A DNA stretch of 64,000 bases from Pseudomonas parakoreensis. Its GTDB lineage: Bacteria; Pseudomonadota; Gammaproteobacteria; Pseudomonadales; Pseudomonadaceae. Positions 43,027 to 51,543 of this stretch are shown here, piece after piece. A program made the translations under genes and the position numbers. Location: positions 248,001-312,000 of the forward strand of contig NZ_BQHY01000002.1 of NCBI RefSeq assembly GCF_021602155.1, written 5' to 3'. The notes under the pieces were generated by a model. The model saw only the letters and a program-made list of their open reading frames with translations. It searched no databases and had not been told where the DNA came from. Every line of letters starts with the position of its first letter. The stretch's first letter is position 1.

Positions 43027-45273
43027 ATGTTCGCGCCCATTACCCGTTCCATGACCTTGACTGTCGGCTTGTTCAGCATGGCGTTGAGTCCCGATCTGCT
43101 GGCTGAAACCGACCCTGAAACAGCGCCACAATCCGCCGCCCAGGCGCTGGAACTGGACGCCACCAGCGTCAGCGCTGAAGGCCTCGGCCTCAATACCGAA
43201 AACACTCATTCCTACACCACCGGCGCGATGAGCACCGCAACGCGGCTGAACCTGTCGATCAAGGAAACCCCGCAATCGGTGTCCGTGGTCACGCGCCAGC
43301 AGATGGATGATTTCAAGCTCGGTACATTGTCCGAAGCCATGCGTCAGACCACCGGTATCGTCGTGCAACACAACGACTCGGACCGAGTCAGCTATTCGGC
43401 GCGGGGTTACCCGATCAACAATTTCCAGATCGACGGCATGCTCAACACCTTCGGGCGCATGAAGTCGGATTCGGACACCATCATCTACGACCGCATCGAA
43501 GTGGTCCGCGGCGCGACCGGCCTCACCACCGGCGCCGGTGATCCCTCCGCCACCATCAACATGGTGCGCAAACGCCCGACTGCCCAGTGGCAGACACTGG
43601 CCGGGGTCAGCGGTGGCAGCTATGACAACTATTACAGCTATGTCGACGTTGGTGGGCCGCTGGCTTTCGACGGCCGGCTGCGCGGGCGCACGGTGCTGGC
43701 CTATCGTGACAGCCAGTCGTTCCGTGACAAATACGCGCTGCAACGCGAGGTCGGCTACGGCATTCTCGAAGCTGATCTGACCGATTCCACGGTGCTAGCC
43801 GTCGGTTACGACTATCAGGACAAGCAGGTACAAGGCACCTCCTGGGGCACCGTGCCGTACTGGAACGCCAACGGCAGCAAGGCGGGCCTTGGCCGGTCGA
43901 CGAACATGGCGACCTCCTGGAGTTCCTGGCCGCTGAAGGACAAGACCGCATTCGTCACCCTGGACCAGCAATTGGGTGATGGCTGGAAGTTGAAGGCCGC
44001 CTACACCCACCGCGAAAGTGATACCGACGGCAAGGTCTATTACGGCGGCAGCGGATTCCCCGAGGCCGACCGCAGCGGCATGACGGCCTACATGGGGCAC
44101 ATGCTTGGCACGCAGAAAATGAGCGTGTACGACTTCAACCTGTCGGGGCCGTACCAATTGTTCGGCCGCGAACACGAGATGATGTTCGGCTACGGCGAGG
44201 CGGAAAACCGCTCGACTTCGCCCTACGCCTTCAACGGCCCCCAAGCCGCCGACTACGGCAAGATCCGCGACTGGAAATACATGGGTGACATCGGCAAGTT
44301 CGCCGACACCGTTACCGGCCTGCCGGGCGCGCGCGGCATCACTCGGCAAAAGGCCGGTTACCTCGCGACCCGCCTGAGCCTGACCGATGAGCTGCATGCC
44401 GTCATCGGCAGCCGCTATGGCAGCTGGGACGAATCCAGCACCGATTACTACTATGACGCGCAGCAAAAACTGACCAGCACCGATGCCACCCATCAGCGTC
44501 AGAACGATATCTGGACGCCCTACGCCGGCCTGCTTTATGACCTGACGCCGGAGTACACGGCTTACGTGAGCTACACCGACATTTTCAAACCGCAGAGTAA
44601 ACGCGACAGCAACCGCAATTACCTCGACCCCGTGGTTGGCAGCAACTACGAAGTCGGGCTCAAGGGCAGCCTGCTCGACGAACGCCTGAACCTGGCGACG
44701 GCAGTGTTCTGGAGCAAACAGGACAACGTCGCCGAGCGCGACAACTCGGTGCCCCCAGACCCGGTGAGTGGCGAGGAGTTTTTCAAGTCCGGCGGCAAGG
44801 GCAACAAGGTCAATGGCTTCGAGGCCGAGGTGTCCGGCGAAATCCTCAATGGCTGGAACATGACTGCCGGCTACACCTACACCCATTCCGTCGACGGCGA
44901 AAAACAGCGCAGCAACACCGCTCAACCGCTGAACATGCTGCGGCTGTCCACGACCTATCGCTTGCCGGGCAACTGGCACGCACTGACTGTCGGTGGCGCG
45001 GTGAACTGGCAGAGCGACGTCTATGGCGCAGCCAACCGCCCGATCGGGCGTGGCGCCAACGGCCGGATCATCACCGAACCGGCGCGGATCAATCAGCAGG
45101 CCTACAGCGTGGTCAAGCTGATGTCACGTTATGAATTCGACAAGCACCTGTCGGCATCGCTGAACGTCGATAACCTGTTCGACAAGAAGTATTACGACAA
45201 CGTCGGTTTCTACAACGGCGTGTACTGGGGCGACCCGCGCACGGTGACGCTGAGCCTGGACTGGAAGCTCTGA
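43027..45273 (+). CDS. TonB-dependent siderophore receptor
   Basis: A 748-residue outer-membrane receptor. After the signal peptide comes a short N-terminal segment with a TonB-box-like ELDATSVSAE, a plug domain (ETPQSVSVVTRQQMDDF, IEVVRGATGLTTGAGDPSATINMVRKRP) and a 22-strand barrel ending in the aromatic-containing VTLSLDWKL. It resembles FpvA/FhuE-type receptors for hydroxamate or pyoverdine siderophores, but lacks the N-terminal STN signalling domain, so it should not act in surface signalling. AAGGAG lies 11 bp before the ATG. No sigma or anti-sigma genes accompany it. Confidence 0.92.
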   Translation: MFAPITRSMTLTVGLFSMALSPDLLAETDPETAPQSAAQALELDATSVSAEGLGLNTENTHSYTTGAMSTATRLNLSIKETPQSVSVVTRQQMDDFKLGTLSEAMRQTTGIVVQHNDSDRVSYSARGYPINNFQIDGMLNTFGRMKSDSDTIIYDRIEVVRGATGLTTGAGDPSATINMVRKRPTAQWQTLAGVSGGSYDNYYSYVDVGGPLAFDGRLRGRTVLAYRDSQSFRDKYALQREVGYGILEADLTDSTVLAVGYDYQDKQVQGTSWGTVPYWNANGSKAGLGRSTNMATSWSSWPLKDKTAFVTLDQQLGDGWKLKAAYTHRESDTDGKVYYGGSGFPEADRSGMTAYMGHMLGTQKMSVYDFNLSGPYQLFGREHEMMFGYGEAENRSTSPYAFNGPQAADYGKIRDWKYMGDIGKFADTVTGLPGARGITRQKAGYLATRLSLTDELHAVIGSRYGSWDESSTDYYYDAQQKLTSTDATHQRQNDIWTPYAGLLYDLTPEYTAYVSYTDIFKPQSKRDSNRNYLDPVVGSNYEVGLKGSLLDERLNLATAVFWSKQDNVAERDNSVPPDPVSGEEFFKSGGKGNKVNGFEAEVSGEILNGWNMTAGYTYTHSVDGEKQRSNTAQPLNMLRLSTTYRLPGNWHALTVGGAVNWQSDVYGAANRPIGRGANGRIITEPARINQQAYSVVKLMSRYEFDKHLSASLNVDNLFDKKYYDNVGFYNGVYWGDPRTVTLSLDWKL

Positions 45274-45294
45274 GCGAACAGGCTCAATAAACCC

Positions 45295-45332
45295 CCTGTG
45301 GCGAGGGGATTCATCCCCGATGGGTCGCGTAG
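45295..45332. repeat. Single REP, family D
   Basis: One copy of GTGGCGAGGGGATTCATCCC after the receptor gene, without its inverted partner. An inverted repeat GGTGACGC-GCAAT-GCGTCACC at 45348-45368 follows and may help end the transcript. Confidence 0.75.
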
Positions 45333-45477
45333 CGGCCTCACTCGCAAGGTGACGCGCAATGCGTCACCCAATCCCTCACCACCGCTGTTAACCCCGAGTT
45401 AATGCCGCGCTGGGACACTGTGCCCCGAGATCTGCTTCATGGACGAACGGCTCCCACGTTTTTCAGTAGGAGGCACC

Positions 45478-45687
45478 ATGAAAACCACCACCGCCATTCT
45501 TGCCGGGCTACTCGCCCTCGGTTCCGCCAGTGCCTTTGCCGAGGGCGGCGCCGAACGCATGCGGCATTACTACGACAACTTCCCGGTCCACCCCGCGCCA
45601 AGCGAACAACCGACCGACAGCAAAGCAGCGGAACTGCAGGTTCCGGACGATCAGACCGCGCAAGTCACCGAGTCTTATCGCAACTGA
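45478..45687 (+). CDS. Small secreted protein, unknown function
   Basis: A 69-residue protein with a Sec signal peptide (about 1-21, ILAGLLALGSASAFA) leaving a mature peptide of about 48 residues that is acidic, Gln/Asp/Pro-rich and lacks Cys. A perfect AGGAGG precedes the ATG, and a terminator follows the gene. I do not recognise it; similar short exported proteins are common in Pseudomonas. It is on the same strand as the siderophore receptor but 204 bp away. Confidence 0.7.
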   Translation: MKTTTAILAGLLALGSASAFAEGGAERMRHYYDNFPVHPAPSEQPTDSKAAELQVPDDQTAQVTESYRN

Positions 45688-45745
45688 TTCACCGAGCAAC
45701 CGATGGACCTCCGATGGCTCCGCTCTGGCCTCGGAGACGACAGTT

Positions 45746-45772
45746 GGGCGCCCTGTGTGGGGCGCCTTTTTT
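45746..45772. terminator. Terminator of small secreted protein gene
   Basis: GGGCGCCC-TGTG-TGGGGCGCC followed by six T. The T-run abuts the stop codon of the convergent GNAT gene. Confidence 0.85.
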
Positions 45773-46274
45773 ATGCCTGCAGATCCTTGATCCAGAACAG
45801 CATGCGGCCATGTTCCGGGTCGAACATGCCAGGGGCGAAGCCGAACTTTTGATAGGCGTTCTGCGCCACCGCATTGCCTTCGAGCACTTCCAGGGTGATC
45901 TTGCAGCAGCCGCGCTGGCGGGAAATCTCCTCGACCTTACGCAGCATTTTCTGGCTCAGCCCGAGGCCGCGAAATTTCGAAATCACCGCCACGTCATGAA
46001 CATTGACCAGCGGTTTGCAGGCAAACGTCGAGAACCCTTCAAAGCAGTTCACCAGCCCTGCCGGCTCACCACCGACAAACGCCAGCACGCTGAACGCGTG
46101 GGGCCGGCGGGCCAGTTCTTCAGGCAGGCGACGCAGCAGCTCGGGGGCAATCGGCTGACCGCCGCCCATCGGATCTTCTGCGTAGTGATTGAGCACAATG
46201 CCGATAGCTTCGGCGTGCAGCGGATTGGTGTAGCTGGCTTGCAGCACAAGTATTTCTGCGGAATCCATTTCCAT
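45771..46274 (-). CDS. GNAT-family N-acetyltransferase
   Basis: A 167-residue acetyltransferase fold. The acetyl-CoA pyrophosphate-binding turn is FRGLGLSQKML, preceded by a beta-strand (LVNVHDVAVI) and followed by EGNAVAQNAYQKFGF, all typical of GNAT. The substrate is unknown. The start could be 46274 or the in-frame ATG at 46268. Upstream GGGG fits either. Confidence 0.85.
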   Translation of the reverse strand: MEMDSAEILVLQASYTNPLHAEAIGIVLNHYAEDPMGGGQPIAPELLRRLPEELARRPHAFSVLAFVGGEPAGLVNCFEGFSTFACKPLVNVHDVAVISKFRGLGLSQKMLRKVEEISRQRGCCKITLEVLEGNAVAQNAYQKFGFAPGMFDPEHGRMLFWIKDLQA

Positions 46275-46378
46275 CCCCGATCAAAGCCCCGGCGTGCAAG
46301 GTGCGCACCTGAAAGGCTGCTCGACCTTAACGCGAGGCTGCCGTGGGCCACAATCGGAGAAACGCTGATAGCAAACGC

Positions 46379-46412
46379 CTGCAGGAGCTGCCGCTGGCTG
46401 CGATCTTTTGAT
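46379..46412. repeat. Single REP, family A
   Basis: One copy of GCAGGAGCTGCCGCTGGCTG continuing into CGATCTTTTG, between the DinB-like and GNAT genes. No inverted partner is seen. Confidence 0.75.
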
Positions 46413-46421
46413 TTTCCAGCG

Positions 46422-47003
46422 TCAGCGCCCCCAGATCAGCTCCTCGGTCCAACCCAGTTCGGCAAAATCCTGAGCACGCAAGCCGCTCTCGCCAGCGCAG
46501 AAAAACTCATCCAGCTGCGGCGGATTTACCGAGGTCGCGCTGAGCATCGCATGCACTTGCCCACGATGATGGATCTGATGCTCGAACAGGTGCGAAAGCA
46601 TGCGCAGGCGACTGTCGTGCTGCGGCGTTTCCCGGGCGATGGTGACGATCCGCCCCAGATCGGCATCGCGCAGTTGCTCACAATAAGCGATCAACCGACG
46701 GTCCACGTGCGCCTGCTCTTCACGCAGCGCAGAGGCCTCGGTAAACGGCTCGTCACGTTCGAAAAACACATAGCAGTCGGGATGCGGCTCGTCACCGCGC
46801 AACTCGCGCTCCAGCGCGTCGACGTAGAACCAGTCGCACGTCAGGATGTGATTGAGCGTGAGGCGGATGCTCGGAAAAAAACTCACCCGTGGCGCTGCCA
46901 GAGCCTCAGCGTCGAGTTGGGCCCAAGCGTTGCCCAAGCGATGATTGGCCCACGCGTTCTGGTAGGCCATGGTCAATAAATGATGCGACAGCGGTTGGCT
47001 CAT
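46422..47003 (-). CDS. DinB-family protein
   Basis: A 193-residue four-helix-bundle protein of the DinB/YfiT superfamily. Likely metal-binding histidines are in LTLNHILTCDWFY and in HLFEHQIHHRGQVHAML. Members include thiol-dependent transferases and hydrolases. The reaction here is unknown. It starts 17 bp after the ZapE-like gene on the same strand, with GAGG before the ATG, so the two may be co-transcribed. Confidence 0.85.
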   Translation of the reverse strand: MSQPLSHHLLTMAYQNAWANHRLGNAWAQLDAEALAAPRVSFFPSIRLTLNHILTCDWFYVDALERELRGDEPHPDCYVFFERDEPFTEASALREEQAHVDRRLIAYCEQLRDADLGRIVTIARETPQHDSRLRMLSHLFEHQIHHRGQVHAMLSATSVNPPQLDEFFCAGESGLRAQDFAELGWTEELIWGR

Positions 47004-47020
47004 GTTCGCGCCCTCTGCGC

Positions 47021-48139
47021 TCAGGATTCGGCAAAACGCTGCAACTGCATCTCCTGCAATCGGCTGAGGGTGCGCCGGAACGGAAATTCCAGATAACCCT
47101 CGGTGTACAGCGCGTCCATCGGCACCTGCGCCTCAATGTACAGCGGGACTTTACGGTCGTAACACTCGTCGACCAAGGCGATGAAGCGACGCACGCCGTC
47201 GTCGTGCACCGACAGTTGCGGCAGTTCGCGGTCGCCGGCCACCACCTGCGCCGAGCCATCCTCGGTACCGCGAGCGATACGCCCTTCGCGCTTCTGCGCG
47301 CTGAGGTTCGGCACGTCGCTCAACAGAATAGACCGATAGCGGTCGCACAGCGCGATGAAGTCCATCGCGGCGAACGGTTGTTCGCAGAGATCGGTATAGC
47401 GGCACCAGAGCACCGATTCGCTGGCCTGCACCACGTTCAACAGGCGATGGCCGACGGCCACCGGCGCGTTGCTGGCAGGCTGCCCGGCGTTGAGCGACTG
47501 AAAGACCTGCTGCAGCGCGCTGTCCTGCCCCGGCGCGACGACAAAATACCGCTGCTGGCCCGCGCCCGGATGCAGGCGATGATCCTCGGCGCCATTCACC
47601 GCCACCACCTGCATGTGCGCCTTGATCGCGGCAATCGCCGGGACAAACCGGTCGCGGTTGAAGCCGTCGGCATACAGCTCATCCGGCGGCAAGTTGGAGG
47701 TGCAGACCACCACCACGCCTTCGTCGAACATCACCTGAAACAGCCGACCAAGGATGATCGCGTCGCCGATGTCGTTGACGAACAGCTCATCGAAACACAG
47801 CACCCGCACTTGCGCCGCCAGCTCCTTGGCCAGCGCTCGCAGCGGATCGGCGATCCCGGTCAACTGGAACGAGCGCTGGTGCACCCAGCCCATGAAATGA
47901 TGAAAGTGCTGCCGTCGGGCCGGCACCCGCAGGCTCTGATAGAACTGATCCATCAACCAGGTCTTGCCGCGCCCGACCGGGCCCCACAAATACACGCCGG
48001 CGACCGAACGGGCACCGGCATGCAAGGCTTCATGGCATTTTTGCAGCGCCCAGACCGCATGTTCCTGGGCTTCATCCTGGATGAAGCCCTTGTGCTTGAT
48101 CGCGTGTTGCCAGGCGCTTAGAGGAGAGTCGAAAGTCAT
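47021..48139 (-). CDS. zapE: ZapE/AFG1-like ATPase
   Basis: A 372-residue AFG1-family P-loop ATPase. Walker A is GPVGRGKT within LWGPVGRGKTWLMDQFY, Walker B is LCFDELFVND, and sensor region TSNLPPDELY follows. ZapE modulates FtsZ rings in E. coli under stress. The protein could be ZapE itself or a second Pseudomonas paralogue, since I recall another zapE elsewhere in the genus. The start at 48139 excludes an upstream stretch encoded by a REP element. The ribosome-binding site is weak. Confidence 0.8.
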   Translation of the reverse strand: MTFDSPLSAWQHAIKHKGFIQDEAQEHAVWALQKCHEALHAGARSVAGVYLWGPVGRGKTWLMDQFYQSLRVPARRQHFHHFMGWVHQRSFQLTGIADPLRALAKELAAQVRVLCFDELFVNDIGDAIILGRLFQVMFDEGVVVVCTSNLPPDELYADGFNRDRFVPAIAAIKAHMQVVAVNGAEDHRLHPGAGQQRYFVVAPGQDSALQQVFQSLNAGQPASNAPVAVGHRLLNVVQASESVLWCRYTDLCEQPFAAMDFIALCDRYRSILLSDVPNLSAQKREGRIARGTEDGSAQVVAGDRELPQLSVHDDGVRRFIALVDECYDRKVPLYIEAQVPMDALYTEGYLEFPFRRTLSRLQEMQLQRFAES

Positions 48140-48157
48140 GCGCGGCAGTATATATCC

Positions 48158-48252
48158 CTGCAGGAGCTGTCGAGTGCAACGAGGCTGCGATCTTTTTATT
48201 TTGTTTTTCAAGATCAAGATCAAAAGATCGCAGCCTTCGGCAGCTCCTACAC
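48158..48252. repeat. REP pair, family A (inverted)
   Basis: Two inverted family A copies in the gap between the ZapE-like gene and agmatinase. The first is diverged (GAGTGCAACGAGGCTGCG). Confidence 0.85.
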
Positions 48253-48267
48253 AGGGGTTGTGGGGTG

Positions 48268-49227
48268 TCAGAGGTCGACTTTGTGTCGGGCAGCGTAGAG
48301 GCAGAGCATTTCCATGGCCAGGGTTGCCGCTGCCAGTGACGTTACGTCCGCATGATCATAGGCCGGTGCCACTTCCACCACGTCCATGCCCACCAGATTG
48401 ATTCCGCGTAAGCCGCCGAGGATCTCCAGCGCCTGCAGCGTGCTCAACCCGCCACACACTGGAGTGCCGGTACCTGGAGCGAAGGCCGGATCGAGGCAGT
48501 CGATATCGAACGTCAGGTACACCGGGTGATCGCCAACCCGTGCGCGAATTGCCTCGACAATCGCCTCGCAGCCACGCCGATGTACCTGACGTGCATCAAG
48601 CACGGCAAAGCCTTGATGATCGTCATTGGTGGTGCGTAAACCGATCTGCACCGAGCGCGCCGGATCGACCAGGCCCTCCTTGGCCGCATGCCAGAACATG
48701 GTGCCGTGATCGACACGTTTGCCGCCCTCGTCCGGCCAGGTGTCGCTGTGCGCATCGAAGTGGATCAGCGACAGCGCGCCGTGTTTGCGCGCATGGGCCT
48801 TGAGCAGCGGATAGGTGATGAAGTGGTCGCCGCCAAACGTCAGCATGGCGCTGCCGGCATCAAGAATGCGTTCGGCGTGAGCCTCGATGCTTTCCGGAAT
48901 GGTGTGCGGTGAACCGTAATCGAAGTCGCAATCGCCGTAGTCGATCACCGCCAGATGATCGAACGGATCGAACGCCCACGGCCAGTGCCGTTCCCAGGCG
49001 ATCCCGGTGGACGCGGCGCGAATCCCCCGAGGCCCGAAACGCGCGCCCGGGCGGTTGCTGGTAGCGGTGTCGAACGGAACCCCGCTGACCGCCACGTCGA
49101 CGCCGCGCAAATCACGGCTGTAGCGGCGACGCATGAAACTGGTGATCCCGGCGTAAGTGCTTTCGGCGGCAGTCCCGTACAGGCTGTCACGGGTCATGGC
49201 CTGGTCGTTGAGCATCGGCACGTCCAT
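48268..49227 (-). CDS. speB: Agmatinase / ureohydrolase
   Basis: A 319-residue arginase-family enzyme with a di-manganese site. The ligands are His in FGGDHF, Asp/His/Asp in HFDAHSDTW and Asp/Asp in FDIDCLDPAF. It hydrolyses a guanidino compound to urea and an amine. Agmatine giving putrescine is the favoured assignment from family and context, but guanidinobutyrate or guanidinopropionate is possible because Pseudomonas has several paralogues. AAAGGAG precedes the ATG. It lies 16 bp after a polyamine-binding protein gene, in one operon. Confidence 0.87.
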   Translation of the reverse strand: MDVPMLNDQAMTRDSLYGTAAESTYAGITSFMRRRYSRDLRGVDVAVSGVPFDTATSNRPGARFGPRGIRAASTGIAWERHWPWAFDPFDHLAVIDYGDCDFDYGSPHTIPESIEAHAERILDAGSAMLTFGGDHFITYPLLKAHARKHGALSLIHFDAHSDTWPDEGGKRVDHGTMFWHAAKEGLVDPARSVQIGLRTTNDDHQGFAVLDARQVHRRGCEAIVEAIRARVGDHPVYLTFDIDCLDPAFAPGTGTPVCGGLSTLQALEILGGLRGINLVGMDVVEVAPAYDHADVTSLAAATLAMEMLCLYAARHKVDL

Positions 49228-49243
49228 CGGTGTGCTCCTTTGA

Positions 49244-50335
49244 TTATTGATGGCTACGGAAAGTGGTCCACAGACGCGTGCGCTGACGCATGTCCTTGAG
49301 GCTCATGCTGCGGTCGGCGTACAACCGATCGCGCACTTCGGCGGGTGGATAGATGTCCGGATCATTGCGCACCGCTTCGTCCACCAGCGGCGTTGCAGCC
49401 TGATTGGCGGTGGCAAAAAACAGCGTGTTGGTCAGCTCGGCGACCGATTCGGGGCGCAGCATGAATTCGATGAACGCCCGCGCCGCCTGCGGGTTCGGCG
49501 CGTCCTTGGGAATGGCCAGGTTGTCCTGCCAGATCAACGTACCTTCGCGCGGAATCCGGTAAGCGACCTCGTACGGTTTGCTGGCCTTGTGCGCCTGATC
49601 GGCAGCCATGCTCACGTCGCCGTTGTAGGTCAGTGCCAGACAGACGCTGCCATTGGCCAGGTCGTTGATCTGCCGGCCGGTGGCGACATACAGCACCGAA
49701 GGCTGGAGTTTCTGTAACAAGGTTTCGGCGGCGGCCAGATCATTCTTGTCGGTGCTGTAGGGATCTTTACCCAAGTAGTGCAACGTCAGGCCAATGACTT
49801 CCTGCGGCGAGTCGAGCACGGCAATCCCGCAGTCCTTGAGCTTGCTGGCGTACTCGGGTTTGAACAGCAGGTCGAGGCTGTTGAGTGGCACATCCGGCAG
49901 GCGTTTTTTCACCGCCTCGACGTTCAGCCCCAACCCGAGCGTGCCCCAGGTATAAGGCACGGCGTAGCGATTACCGGGATCAACGGCGGCGAGTTTTTCC
50001 AGCAGATCGGGATCAAGGTTGGCGTAACCCTTGAGGCCTTCATGCGGGATTTCCTTCAGCGCGCCTGCTGCCAAGCCGCGGGCCAGCACGCTGGACGACG
50101 GCACCACCACGTCATAACCGCTGCCACCGGTCAGCAGTTTGGTTTCCAACACCTCGGAGGTATCGAAGGTGTCGTAGCGCACATGAATGCCGGTCTCCTG
50201 CTCGAAACGCTGCAGCGTCTGCGCCGGCACGTAATCGGCCCAACTGTAGAGATTGAGGGTTTTATCCTCGGCCTGTGCTTGGATGACCACGGACAACAAC
50301 AGCGCGGGAAAACACAGCTTGAATACGGGAGCCAT
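49244..50335 (-). CDS. Polyamine-type periplasmic binding protein
   Basis: A 363-residue PotD/PotF-family solute-binding protein. The signal peptide covers about 1-22 (FPALLLSVVIQAQA), then LNLYSWADYVPAQTLQRFEQETGI, the family N-terminal motif, and NGDVSMAADQAHKA in the second lobe. It should bind putrescine, spermidine, agmatine or a related guanidino compound. No ABC permease or ATPase gene is beside it, so it must share a transporter or sense its ligand. It is co-transcribed with agmatinase, and a LysR gene is divergent. Confidence 0.9.
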   Translation of the reverse strand: MAPVFKLCFPALLLSVVIQAQAEDKTLNLYSWADYVPAQTLQRFEQETGIHVRYDTFDTSEVLETKLLTGGSGYDVVVPSSSVLARGLAAGALKEIPHEGLKGYANLDPDLLEKLAAVDPGNRYAVPYTWGTLGLGLNVEAVKKRLPDVPLNSLDLLFKPEYASKLKDCGIAVLDSPQEVIGLTLHYLGKDPYSTDKNDLAAAETLLQKLQPSVLYVATGRQINDLANGSVCLALTYNGDVSMAADQAHKASKPYEVAYRIPREGTLIWQDNLAIPKDAPNPQAARAFIEFMLRPESVAELTNTLFFATANQAATPLVDEAVRNDPDIYPPAEVRDRLYADRSMSLKDMRQRTRLWTTFRSHQ

Positions 50336-50434
50336 GACGAATACCTGACCGGAGGAAGTGGTGGCAGGATGCGCCGTCGGATACATTGCAGAAATATCAA
50401 GTTTGTTAACCTGACTTTATCCGGGAGTAATGTA

Positions 50435-51328
50435 ATGCTCGGTCAGCTTCACGACGTCGACCTGCAGTTGCTGCGCCTGTTTGTGCGGGTCGTGGAATGT
50501 GGCGGCTTCAGCGCGGCGCAAGGTGAGCTGGGCCTCAGCCAGTCGAGCATCAGTCAGCAAATGGCCAAGCTGGAAACCCGCCTCGGTTATCGCCTGTGCA
50601 GCCGGGGCAAGGGTGGTTTCAGCGTGACGCCCAAGGGCGAGCAATTGCTGATCGCAATTCGCACGCTGTTTGCGTCCATCGAGACCTTCCGCCATCAATC
50701 CAACGGCGTCGCCGGACGGTTGATCGGTGAGGTGCGGCTGGGCCTTTCCGAAGCAGTCGATCAGTCGGTGCTGCTGCGGGTGGCGGATGCGATCCGGCGC
50801 TTTCGTGAGCGCGATGAGTCGGTGCGCATCGAGTTGATCAGCGCGATGCCCGGGGAGATGGAGCGCCTGCTGCTGCAAAAGCGGCTGGACCTGGCCATCG
50901 GTTATTTCTCACAGGTGCAGAGCGCCTTCGATTACCGCGAACTGTTCAGCGAAACCCAGCATCTGTACTGCGCACAGGGACATCCGCTGTTCAGCGTCGA
51001 TGCGCCGGATGACGCGGCGTTGCAGGCGTGCGACCGGGTCGATCATCCGTATCGGTTCATGCGCCGTGGCGAGCCGATTGCGGACCAGCGCTGTTCCGCG
51101 CGTTCGGAGCAGGTCGAAGGTACCCTCGCGTTCATTCTTTCCGGCAAGCACATCGATTATTTGCCCGATCACTACGCGCGGGTCTGGGAGGACAAGGGAC
51201 TGCTGCGCGCGCTGCGGCCAGGGGAACTGAGTTTCGACGTGGCGTTTCATCTGGCACGGCACCGCGCGCAGGTGCCGGGGGATGCGCAGAAGGCGTTTGA
51301 GGAGGATTTGCTCGCAGCCTTTGTTTGA
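50435..51328 (+). CDS. LysR-family transcriptional regulator
   Basis: A 297-residue LysR regulator. The winged helix is at about 8-65 (LQLLRLFVRVVECGGFSAAQGELGLSQSSISQQMAKLE), followed by an effector domain (GEVRLGLSEAVDQSVLLR). Its start lies 100 bp from the divergent polyamine-binding/agmatinase operon, its likely target. The ATG at 50435 follows GGGAG. An ATG 5 bp upstream is out of frame. Confidence 0.9.
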   Translation: MLGQLHDVDLQLLRLFVRVVECGGFSAAQGELGLSQSSISQQMAKLETRLGYRLCSRGKGGFSVTPKGEQLLIAIRTLFASIETFRHQSNGVAGRLIGEVRLGLSEAVDQSVLLRVADAIRRFRERDESVRIELISAMPGEMERLLLQKRLDLAIGYFSQVQSAFDYRELFSETQHLYCAQGHPLFSVDAPDDAALQACDRVDHPYRFMRRGEPIADQRCSARSEQVEGTLAFILSGKHIDYLPDHYARVWEDKGLLRALRPGELSFDVAFHLARHRAQVPGDAQKAFEEDLLAAFV

Positions 51329-51330
51329 AG

Positions 51331-51407
51331 ATCAAAAGATCGCAGCCTTCGGCAGCTCCTACAGGAATGCAAAATGTAGGAGCTGCCGAAGGCTGCGATC
51401 TTTTGAT
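51331..51407. repeat. REP pair, family A (inverted)
   Basis: Two nearly perfect inverted family A copies directly after the LysR stop. Confidence 0.88.
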
Positions 51408-51543
51408 TTAAGGGAAAATCCTCCTCAAACCCAATAAAACCTGACCTTTCAGGCAATTTTTGCTCGTTGCCCTCGCCGCCCTCTTCCGGCATCCTGCGCC
51501 TCCATTTTCTGACCCGGCCCCGCCTCACGGCGCGCAAAACACC

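Noticed and set aside
51411-51543. Purine riboswitch upstream of the xanthine/uracil permease
   Set aside because: No purine-aptamer three-way junction or conserved core could be recognised. Only a short CCTGA-CCTT-TCAGG palindrome is present.
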